Assembly (NCBI GenBank): GCA_025093985.1
Contig: JACAAK010000003.1
Span: forward strand, 1,550,001 to 1,614,000
Direction: 5' to 3'
Origin: Calvatia gigantea
Taxonomy: Eukaryota > Basidiomycota > Agaricomycetes > Agaricales > Lycoperdaceae
DNA: 64,000 nt
Under the pieces are notes generated by a model. It ran no database searches and was not told where the DNA came from. It saw only the letters and a program-made list of their open reading frames with translations. A program made the position numbers and the translations under genes. Every line of letters begins with the position of its first letter. Within the stretch, counting starts at the first letter, position 1. Positions 12,701 through 22,282 of this stretch are shown in pieces.

Positions 12701-13766
12701 ATAGAAATCAGTGCCTCCTGCCAGGAAGCGGTTAGAGGGTAACTTACTCTTGTCCATACGAAGGACAGAGGAGAAAGCTTCCTCGGCATGGTCGAGGGAA
12801 CCATATCGATCATAGAGGATACCAATGCCATACCAGAGCTTTGGGTCCTCCTAGCAGGCATGTCAGTGACACGCTGCAGAAGAAAGGCCGGAAGACGGAC
12901 GCACCTTTGGATTCGGAAGAAGATAGAGAGCTTGTTGATAGGCTGAATAGGCCTTCTGGAGGTCATCTTGCATGAGGTAACAATGCCCTTTAATGAAGGG
13001 ATTAGGGGGAAGTGGACTCAGATCGGGCGAAAGCACGCGTACCCAATGCACTCCATACTTCACCGTTATCTTCTTGCAAAGCCAAAACGCGTTGGAAGTA
13101 ATCGATCGCCTAAAATAGATATCACGTCATCAGAGATCTTATCGAAAAAATCAGAAGAACGTTTTGAAAGGTTGAGGCCTGGAGGCATCCGCGGAGGCTC
13201 GGAAGATGCCCGGCAGGAATGTTTGAAGAGGAGCCTGAAATACTGCAGAGAACAACTCACCTTGGGATAGTTTTCCTTGATCCGAGCAATACCTGCTACT
13301 TGTGTAAGACCAGACAGGGACATCGGATTATGCCGTAGAGCATGCTCGTAAGCGGAAAGCGCGTGTTCCAGATCACCCATTTGCTCGGCAACACGTCCTA
13401 AGGAAATTACCACCACTAATCAGGACCCGAGCGGAATAACCCATCGGAAAATGGGTACCGACCTATAAGGAGCCATGTTTGCTCGTTTGCAACTGCAAGT
13501 TTGTGCACCAGGGTGGGTGGAGGAGCGGGTGCACCATTGGAAGCTACATTTGCAGCGACGGCAGGTGAGATGTTGTTGGGATGCACAGATCCGTTTGCAA
13601 GGGTGGCTGGTGTTGAAGGAAGTGGAGCTGCGCCGTTAAGATGAGGAGGTTGAGGGTGTGGATGTGGATGGGAAACGAGACCATGGGGGTGTGAGTGGAC
13701 AGGGGGAGGTGGATCGTGCATGCGGACATCACGGTCTGGTTGTCGTGGTGGGTGTCGATGAGCCAT
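9777..13766 (-). CDS. CYC8: general transcriptional corepressor CYC8/SSN6 (TPR protein)
   Basis: Subunit of the Tup1-Cyc8 corepressor, which is recruited by DNA-binding repressors in the nucleus. Exons: 13766-13463, 13397-13261, 13109-13043, 12987-12905, 12850-12748, 12693-12521, 12470-12314, 12253-9777; predicted 1166 residues. A Pro/His-rich N-terminus is followed by about ten tandem TPRs over roughly residues 90-430, split over eight exons (for example LGRVAEQMGDLEHALSAYEH, LGHCYLMQDDLQKAYSAYQQ, WYLLGRAYMAGQKYNKAYEA and IRINPYISEVWFDLGSLYES). The remainder is a very long Pro/Ser/Arg-rich tail ending in a SPPVKQSPSPSSDKKEA-like stretch. I chose the ATG at 13766 (MAHRHPP); an upstream ATG at 13904 is in frame but less likely. 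The intron at 12694-12747 is 54 nt and free of stop codons, so retention would insert 18 residues between TPRs. Confidence 0.93.
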
Positions 13767-15523
13767 GGGGGACGAGGCAGGGTACACCAGTGAGAACAGA
13801 GAAGGGGGAGAAAGGGGAGAAAGGCTGTGGAGAGAAGAGGGGCGAAAAGAGTTGTTAAAGAAGGCGGCGTCTTGATATATATAATGGAAGGAATCAGGGC
13901 CCAAGAAATGGTGATCAAGGTGGGGAGATGAGATCTTGGATCCATTTCGGGACTGGCAGGGTGATCAGGGTTGGTAGTCATCCAGATACGCACTTGTGAT
14001 ACAAACGCACAACTTGCCGAGAGGCAGAGGCTGTTCTTGTCACCGTGCTTCTCCTTCTCCGCGTGCCCTGCCTTTGCCGCATTTGATCTGTTGCCGCATT
14101 CTATTCCGCCTTACCCTGTCTATCGCCCATCGAGATCTTCTCGCGTGCGCTGCAAATTCTCTCTCTTTCATTCTATTGCGCTCTTCTGGGCTCCAGTCTA
14201 ACCAATTGCCTCCTTGAGTCTAATCGGCATCTACCATACCATCCACACATACATTCCTTACAAAACCCTTTTCCAATCTTGTCACACATACATATCAATC
14301 CCGCGTAGAACCTGATAGTTCTCCCGACTGACCTCCGCTGCCAGTCTTGTTTCACTGATCAATTCAGCACAACATTGTGGGCATTTTGACTTGGACAACC
14401 CAATGATCGCACACACTCTTGTTGGTTCAAAATCACCGCGCAGATTGCCGATGGCAACTATATTGGGCCACCAAGACAAGCTCACAACAGGTTTACATAC
14501 CTTCGGCCTGACCACCCGATTTACGATCTCGGACGTCGCCTCCCTTCTCTCCGGTTCTGGGGAAGATAGATCAAATCTCTCTCATCCACTTTATGTAAGC
14601 ATCCAGGTCAATCTTTGCCTCCCAGGCACATCGTGATCGAGCCAGATGACCTAAGCACTGCTGTCGCCACGTCGCCTTCCCAACTCGGACCACCTGGGCA
14701 CAGCCCCTTAACGCGATCAAATCGAGATCAGAAGAAGTTCTTCAGTACCCATGTCCATATTCAGCTTAACTGTCTTTGACGGCACCGTTTTTATACCTCC
14801 CTATCATCAATTTATTTCTATTACTGTTAGCCCAGTATCCCTTCCCTCCTGTTCCCTTCCGTCTGGCCCGGTCTTAATTTCCTAGCCTTCCCACGCCGTT
14901 CTTCCCTGTTCTGCTGGTGTTGTCCTACAATGACCCCTTCTTCTCATCCCTTTTTACTATCCTCTCCTTTGCAAAGTTGTTTCTTTTTTCTTTTTTTGTT
15001 CTTTACAACGGACTTCCGGAACCGACCCACAGGAGCCCAACACGAGAAACAGGGTCTCCGCTCTTCTCTTATTCATATCGCCCTCTGGTGATGGGTGCAC
15101 ACTAGCTCCATTCTCCACCGGTGTACTATGCAGAACAGGGAGCGCTCCTTGTGCCAATCACAACACATCAACAACGCCCTCGTACCTGAGGTAACAGATA
15201 TATGTAAGGAATGCAACATCCATAAAATAGGAGATTGTAACAGGGTCACGTTCTGTGGTGGCTTCGATCCCCTTCCCTGGTCATCTGCATCAATGATGGC
15301 CAGACTGCTTCAAGCCTCCTCGTGCGCCACAGGATCATACTTGTTACGCTGGTAATAATATGATCCAGTTCCAATCGGGTAAATATCATCTCATTCATTT
15401 TAATCACAAGGCCGATCTATACTTGCACATTCTAAGTACCTGTACGAAAAAGGCCTCCTGTAAGCAAACGTAAGTCAGTTAACGTTCGTGAGAACTCAAC
15501 ATCATGCCCCAATCCCGAAAGGA

Positions 15524-15536
15524 CCCCCCCCCCCCC
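15524..15536. repeat. poly-C tract, 13 bases
   Basis: Uninterrupted C run in intergenic DNA, one of several in the window (also 3156-3167, 15785-15795, 40697-40706 as G, and 46440-46448). Exact length is unreliable in most assemblies. Confidence 0.7.
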
Positions 15537-15784
15537 GTCCGCCCGGACTCTGTCTATAAATGGACTAAAGTGTGTCACCTCCAATAACCCTCATCCCGAC
15601 ATGATGCGTGATGCTTAATGTCGCTGACCTGGAGAAGCCCTTGCCGAAACGAACCTTACACCTAAGTTTATTCAAATGTATTGGCATTACTTCTGGAACT
15701 CGCACTAGCTCACCTGCCTTGATTGATTCTCTAGACCTGCGAACAGAGGTGAGTATCAGGAAGTAGCGTTTCATGACCTAATCT

Positions 15785-15795
15785 CCCCCCCCCCC
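15785..15795. repeat. poly-C tract, 11 bases
   Basis: Second uninterrupted C run about 250 bases from the first, also intergenic. No function is evident. Confidence 0.7.
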
Positions 15796-16928
15796 ATCTG
15801 TTAAGTCTGGAGATTTCCCCATCAAAGCCAATTCTATTTGCAACGCGGTGATACACTGAGCGGCTACGGTTCTTCCTATGTGCGCATGGTAACATGCTCG
15901 TCTCCACTGCGGGAATAGATACACGCAGTGCCGCATGTTTATGATGAAAGCGTGGTATTGGTGTCCCATCATGAGAAGCAGCCATTTTACACAGACTCTG
16001 GACATCGGGGATACATCGAGTGGATCAAACGCGATCAAATTCATAGCAAACGAGATTGACCAACGGTCATGGTAAACCCTGAAAATGCGAATCCCTTCAC
16101 AGACTAGCAGAACAAGGGCGCTCCCACCATCGCGTATGTTATTACCGCACCGAAATGGTTCTGGACGTTGTCCGTGGAATTATCAGAGGCAACATGGGAC
16201 ACGTCAGAGAATACTAGTACTCCCCCTAGTCAGGGAGCCGGTGTTTGAGGAGCAACGGATTTCTACCCCCGCTTGGCCTTTGTTAACCCCTCCAATAATT
16301 TATTGAGGCTCGGACTTCAAGCCTTGGTGATATCAACACCTCAGAGGGTCTACGTTAGTGGTACCAGTCGCGATCATAAGGACCATGCGGCGTCGAACAG
16401 TCTGAATTAAAGGCTGCACGTTTCCTGCGTGGTAATTGGCTTGGAGATTTAAGGTCCTCATTAGATCACATTTCATGAGAGACAGGGGCAAGCTCATTAT
16501 TTGAATATTTAAGATCAATGAGGCCCCCTCCAGGGAAACATCATAAGCACATGAAGCTTGATCAGTTGTCTTGGTCTCCAAGTTCTCAGCAGGCTCATAA
16601 CACTGCCACAACGGCCTTCCAAAGCGAGTAAACGCATAACGAAAATCCCGAATACATTTTGGAAGATAAACGGCTCATTTGTTTGATGATTCGACGTTTC
16701 AGGAATTTTCACACCCGAAAACAACCAGAAATGTAAAGCGTATCAGTATATGAGCTTGAGTGATACAATTCACTAAGTTTCCCCATTCTGAAGCTCCGAT
16801 AAAATCTCCGCTTCAACTTGATCATGAATTGATCCTTCGTCATTGACAACGTGGACAACTCACGTTCCACAACATTCTGCAGTTACTATTGAAGAGAGGC
16901 GAACAGTACCTGAACAAGACCTTCAGCG

Positions 16929-17362
16929 ATGACTCGTGAGTAACCTTCTTATTTCATCCAGCCCACTCGTGGTCCAAACTCCCGATCCAACTTTGGGTGT
17001 TGCTTTCGACATTGGTATGCGTCGATAGGGGGTAATCAGCGGGAACAGGATCGACTCCGAGCGCAAAAGAAAACAGCAAATCAGAAGAAACCGAAGGAGA
17101 GTGCTGCAACCTTGACAAAACGAAAGGAGGCGTAAGTGGTGTCCAGTCCTTCCGAATTCAAATGATGGGATCTTCAAGCAAGCTGATATAATTTCCTTAG
17201 AGATGCCGAGATCTTAAGAGCGAAGCAGAAGGTAAGGCAGATGTCCTGGGATTGTGCGTCGCAAACATCCTTACACAGAGACTGATCCTCTTGCTTTTCT
17301 GTGACGACTAGAAAGCTGAGGAGGCGAAGAGTACGACGGCTGCCTGCACGAACAAGAAATGA
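16929..17362 (+). CDS. small SERF/4F5-family protein
   Basis: A 63-residue, highly charged protein of the SERF (4F5) family. Family members are small, basic, disordered proteins that bind nucleic acid and modify protein aggregation in animals; the fungal role is unknown. Exons: 16929-16935 (7 nt, M-T-R split), 17029-17131, 17201-17231, 17312-17362. The translation starts MTRGNQREQDRLRAQKK, the family signature, continues QKKPKESAATLTKRKEADAE and ends in Lys/Ala-rich sequence (TTAACTNKK). All splice sites are GT-AG (GTGAGT, GTAAGT and GTAAGG donors) and phases agree. No exon exceeds 103 nt, which is why it does not show as an ORF. Start and stop fit the usual family length of about 60-65 residues. 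Confidence 0.88.
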
Positions 17363-18039
17363 CACCTGCTGCGGAGCAAGACCTTACCTCACATGCGCAC
17401 CCTGTTTCGGTCCTATTCCATCTTGACGTTCAACATTTATGGACTTTCACTTGATTCCACCACCTGATATCTACTCCTGTAGTTGCCGAAAGCGCTTTAC
17501 ATTTGGTTATTTTCACATGCTATGTCGTCGGTCACGATGGTGATTTATACACTTCCAGGTTGGACATCCCATTAGCTTGTACCAGTCTCGATGGGAATAC
17601 TCAGCTCGCTGGAAGGTAATGCGTGTGAATAACTGCGAGGGCGTAGATGAATCGGTCACAGGCTCTGTGACTTGCAGTTGAGGCAAGGGGGGCTCAGGGT
17701 TTCATTCTAATCACAGGCTGAGGCAATCTCCACAACGAGGTTTACCAATGCTTTGAAGACTTCATATGCCCAAAAAGGGAATGAGTAATTGAAATACCTC
17801 GGAAGGGTGATATTTGTAGTTTCATAAAGGAAGACCGACTTGCCTTAACCTGTGGGGTTAAAGTTGACGACGATACTCTAGGGTGTTCTTTACCGGCCGC
17901 TCTCCAAGGGTGAAGAAGGCCTGGGCGCAGGCGCCATTTACAATAAATTAAGCGGCTAGCAAGGTAAAACTGTACCTGTGATGGCATACCTAACGCCTGG
18001 CTCGTTCCCATGAAAGCTCAAACGGTCAAGAAATTACAT
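17363..18039. other. region between the SERF gene and the small minus-strand gene
   Basis: These are probably the two convergent 3' ends. A minus ORF at 17742-18011 has no recognisable features, and I found no splice set that ties it to the gene upstream. Confidence 0.4.
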
Positions 18040-18345
18040 CTACGCAGGATCGCATGTCATGGGCATCTTGTGAAGATAATATCAGGGAGCCAAAGCCGAT
18101 TATGTCACTGACTCACAGGCTTCTCCCTGCCTGATGAGGCAGACAGTTTGTGGGCCAGCTTAACGGCGTAGGCCGAATGAACGATAACGCACCCGACAGT
18201 CACTAAAATGCCTCGAGGGTGCTTGCCATGGTTCGGTTAGTGCGATACGTACAGTAAGAGGGTCCGAGAAGCGAGATGGGGTGATGGTATATTCCTTTCC
18301 GTTTCCGGATATGTTCGACGACTTGGGGAATAACAGGGGGGTCAC
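18040..18345 (-). CDS. small spliced gene of unknown function, 5' end unresolved
   Basis: I do not recognise the product. Three exons fit one frame: about 18303-18253, 18202-18117 and 18066-18040. The first intron (18203-18252, 50 nt) has a GTACGT donor, a CACTAACC branch site and a TTTTAG acceptor; the second (18067-18116, 50 nt) has GTGAGT, CTGAT and an AAG acceptor. The middle exon reads LTVGCVIVHSAYAVKLAHKL, a likely membrane-spanning or amphipathic helix, with codons mostly ending in C or G. The protein ends in GREKPMPMTCDPA followed by TAG. No in-frame ATG precedes the first exon, so at least one 5' exon is missing from this model; the upper boundary given is only a limit. The splice signals are the main evidence. 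Confidence 0.45.
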
Positions 18346-19526
18346 AGCCGCACCGAGGGATCAATCAATCACCGATGGGTCCGTCCACGAGCATATTAAC
18401 CTTCCGACGCAATTTGGACGGACATGCGGTGCCATCGGGCACTTGGATCTTTGCCGTTACCGTGCCGATGATGGCTTGTGGCTGCCCAACGTCACAAGCA
18501 CCAGTTGACACCTAGGCAATATTATCGGGTAACTAAAATTGTCCGCGTCAATTCAATAATTCCCAGCCACTGTACTTACTTAACTAACTTGAAGTTATTA
18601 CACCTCTCAAAACAAGAGCCTATTTCGTCCGGTTTGTATCCCGCGACGGACCAATTTACTTATCTTGATGGAGTGCTGCGGGGAAAGATTTCAGATCAGG
18701 AGATGGGGGTAAGGGTTTATGTTTGCGTTGTTGCTTTCAAGATGACAGATCGGAATCTGGGTAACCGATCAAGGGCTTTCAGTTGGTCGGGGTTCGGGGT
18801 TGCACCGATTAACAAAGGCAACCACAAGCAGTGTGCCAAGTTCCTAACCCGATGTATAGAACAGGAGGATCCGAGAACTGAATTGGTTGAAAACGGGCCT
18901 CGGAGGGGAGAAAGAATATTCCGTGAAGTGCATTTGTGATTCAAATCGACAGTCCCACTTGTGTACCTTATCGTGATTCCTGACCGCTTAAAAACGAGGA
19001 AGTTGAAGGACCCGGCACCAATCAGCCCTTTCATCATACCAGAAAGCATGATTATTTTTATAGTTCTTCGAGAGTCCAAGTTGGAGAACCTCCAATCGGT
19101 TGGATCCAAGCACCCAGGGTACTGAAGGATCGTCTGTGGTAGCGGTCTTCGGCTCAACCATCGCTTCAACGGGGGACTCCTGGGGGAACATCTTGAAAGT
19201 ATATAAAGCTCAATCATTCCGGAAGACATGAAAGCGCCATTACAATACTTGTAAATTGTCGGCAGAGACCGGATTAAAGACGAACGGGCGGAAATGAGCA
19301 TCCTCGTGGTCAATCTCCTGAAATTCCTCATTTACTGAAGCCGCGGACGGCGGTTACGGCAGTGGTTGTAGTCTGTTAATTTGGTCTTTATAGGTCCTTG
19401 ACGACATGTCGATCGGATCGATGGAATATCGCACTCGTAAAACCAGCATAACGTGTTAATATGGCTTTCGAAGTTTGTAGATGCGCACGAAACAACTATG
19501 CAAAGTGAACTTGATTGGGACCGTCA
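18346..19526. other. 1.2 kb region without a confident gene
   Basis: It may contain 5' exons of the small minus-strand gene: an intron-like pair on the minus strand (GTAAGT near 18577, TTTTAG near 18532) is present but its phases do not connect. Longer ORFs (18478-18939 +, 18717-19331 -) overlap each other and resemble nothing known. Confidence 0.4.
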
Positions 19527-20931
19527 TTAAATCTTCTCCGAGTTCCCACCTTCTAGTCTACGGCGTCGGGCTGGAGTTTCTGGGTTCTCGTCGGACTGCA
19601 CGCGAAACCAGTTGTTCGGGACAGGCGCCAAATAAGGAGGGAAGGGTTGTACTCCGGGATCGATTGGGTAGGGTCGGTTTGGAGGGGCGGCGTTATTGGT
19701 TGGGTGGTGCCGCGAACGATACAAAGACAAGAGCGCATTGACAAAAATAGTTAAAAAAGCCAATGAGCTTAGAGTGAAAGTCTTCCAAACATGTACGTCA
19801 GATGAGCCGTCTTTATTTTACAAAGTCACTCACCAGTGTCTTCCAGCTGATCGGCTCCACGAAGCCATTTACGACCTCCGCAATCAGCTCAGCGCTGACC
19901 TTTGCCCGTCCCACCACCGCGGGATCCCGGTTCATGCATGCTTCCCATTTAGCACATTGTTGAACCATGGCTGGAATAGGATTCGTATTGCAGAGGTTAC
20001 TCTTATATTGAAGAGCACACATTGCAATCTCTTGGACGATCTCTGATATAAATGGTCAATATAATTTAATTGTACCGTGAGCTGACAGTGAAGGTACCTT
20101 GCGAATATTCTACAACTCGGTGTTCAACATCCCGCTGGATGGTGATGATCAACTGTATCACGAGGTACAAGAATAATAAGACCAAGGAGAGGTTGAAGAA
20201 AAATTGCAGGTAACTGGATGTTTACTTAGACCTGACAAAATCTAATTGAAGATGAAGATACTCACCCAAGCAGGACATACGGCGTTTCCGATGGCGCAGG
20301 AGCAGGCGATGGCATATTCAGGGTGTAATGATTTGATGTATTTTGTGCTACAGGTGTAATCTCGCCCTTCTCATCACCGCTCAGGTCAGACTCTTCATCA
20401 CCACCACTTGGTTTCTGTCGCAACCGAGAAGACTTGCTAGTGCGGGATTTTTGTCTTTGGTTATACACGCGCCGAAGAGCACCTAATGCGATCGGCCTGC
20501 CATTCTCCCTTTCGTTCTGGTCTGTGTCTGCGTTGGAGGGACTAGTCTCTGACATGTCAACGTCTTTCAATTCTTCTTGCTGGAATGCCTTTTCGGGTGA
20601 GAAGTTCGGGGGAGGTGCCCAAGGATATGAAGAGGTTGCAAGTGATGAAGATAGGGACTGAAAAATAAACGGCACATTCTGATTGAATGTCGAACCAAAA
20701 ACTGGTGTTTGAGATGTACTAAACACGGGCTCAGTTGGGTTCACTTCGCCAATGGGGCCTATAGACGGTTCAATAAAGCACCGTATCCAAATATGTCGCG
20801 AACTCACGTTTGCGGGGCGTGCTTGGGTCCTCGTCTGTGTTTGACCAGACTGGTTTAACGCCTGGACGATGAGTCCACTCAAAGTCCATGGGTGCCTCCG
20901 TCGACCTACCCGTTCTGGGCCGCCTGCTCAT
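19527..20931 (-). CDS. BRL1: nuclear envelope protein of the BRL1/BRR6 family
   Basis: Integral nuclear-envelope protein needed in yeast for nuclear pore biogenesis and membrane lipid balance. Exons: 20931-20808, 20758-20266, 20213-20098, 20042-19834, 19781-19527; predicted 398 residues. The N-terminal 200 residues are Ser/Pro/Lys-rich and disordered. The Brl1/Brr6 domain follows: a first membrane segment (LQFFFNLSLVLLFLYLVIQL), the lumenal part with conserved cysteines (ALQYKSNLCNTNPIP, QQCAKWEACMNRDP), SAELIAEVVNGFVEPISWKT, and a second membrane segment (LSSLAFLTIFVNALL). I chose the ATG at 20931 (MSRRPRT); an in-frame ATG at 21069 exists. The gene is divergent from CLPP with about 200 bp between the chosen starts. 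Confidence rests on the cysteine pattern flanked by two membrane helices. Confidence 0.9.
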
Positions 20932-21130
20932 GCTAATAGTAAGCGATGAAGATCGATAGGATACTGAGATAATGAAAACACTAGGGTAGCAGGGGTCTGA
21001 AGAGGTCGACGTGTGGCCAGTGTTTGCTCTCAGTTGAGTACTGAGTTCTGAGGTTGACGCGCTGGTCACGGGGTCTGACAGTCACATGCCCATCGGCCCA
21101 TTGAAGTTATTCTGGTCTCTTCCTTTCGCC

Positions 21131-22282
21131 ATGTTACGCACCCTCCTACCGACGCTATCCAGGCATGGACTTGGACATCATGTCCGGCTATTTCACCCTG
21201 CACTCGAGCATTCACTGGGACCAACTCAAGTCAAAGCGTCTCAACCTCCCTCGGCCAACCTTGTTCCTATAGTCATTGAACAGACGGTATACTTTACTAC
21301 TTGTACAATGCCGCTTTAAGCACGCTCATGTCAAGGTTCGCCTCTAGGGAAGAGGAGAACGATCATATGATATCTTCTCCCGTCTGCTCAGAGAGCGGGT
21401 TATCATGCTTCATGGATCAGTGAGTCTCGGGATGCTCCATTTCCCAATCGGTAGTGTTCAATATTTCAGATAAGGGACACAGATGCAACGCTCGTTGTGG
21501 CGCAGCTACTTTTCTTAGAAGCTGAAGATTCGTCAAAGCCTATTCACCTATACATCAATTCTCCAGGTGGAAGTGTCACCGCTGGTCTTGCAATTTATGA
21601 CACTGTAAGCTAAAGCCGAAGATCGTTGTTTCCCTTTTTTTTTTTTCTTTACTCACGACCTTATCTCAGATGCAGGTAAGTCTCCGCTCGCTATTGGCGG
21701 GAACCACGTTGACACCTGGGAATATCTCAGTATGTTTCCTCGCCAATTCACACATATAGCATAGGCCTCGCAGCATCCATGGGCTCACTTCTTTTGGCCG
21801 CCGGTGAAAAAGGCAAACGTCACTGCCTGCCGAATGCGAGCATCATGATCCATCGTCAGTTCTCTGCTCTCGGAGTATGATATATTCGCTCATGCCATAT
21901 ACACACAGAACCTTCGGGTGGAGCCTCAGGCCAGGCTTCTGATATTGCTATTCATGCAAAAGAGATTCTCCGCATTCGACAGGTGCTGACGAGCATCTAT
22001 CAAAAGCACTGCGCCAAACCGAACGAATCCGAAGCCGAGGGGTTAATGCGCTTTGGTAAGTGCTTACACCACCATGATTTCCCAAACGGCTTTCTCACTG
22101 GAAACTATGACACAGAGAGAGCTCTGGAAAGAGATTATTATATGACAGGTATTTCGTCCTTCCATTCCTGTTTAGCAAGTGATTGTGATACCCGGCTAGC
22201 CCAAGAAGCCATGGACTTTGGCATTGTAGATGGTATCCTCGAGCGTAGGCCGACATCCGATACACCTGGAACCTCCGTGTGA
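21131..22282 (+). CDS. CLPP: mitochondrial ATP-dependent Clp protease proteolytic subunit
   Basis: Serine peptidase chamber of the mitochondrial ClpXP protease. Exons: 21131-21286, 21348-21419, 21470-21604, 21670-21675, 21731-21854, 21909-22055, 22116-22148, 22200-22282; predicted 251 residues. A basic, Leu/His-rich N-terminal 45 residues look like a mitochondrial presequence, followed by [20 protein letters not shown]. The catalytic triad is visible: Ser139 in GLAASMG, His164 in IMIHQPSGG and Asp220 in ALERDYYM; His to Asp is about seven residues longer than in human [17 protein letters not shown] and the MQ dipeptide precede YVSSPI. The MQ pair is encoded by a 6-nt exon (ATGCAG) between two well-formed introns. 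I chose the ATG at 21131; an in-frame one lies upstream at 21086. Confidence 0.95.

Larger units (their letters stand above)
13767..16928. other. 3.1 kb gene-poor region upstream of CYC8
   Basis: The stretch adjoining CYC8 (13.8-15.0 kb) is pyrimidine-rich on the plus strand and presumably holds the CYC8 promoter and leader. It also contains two long C runs (15524-15536 and 15785-15795). Only short unrelated ORFs occur and no conserved motif was seen. The right end should carry the promoter of the small SERF gene. Confidence 0.45.
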
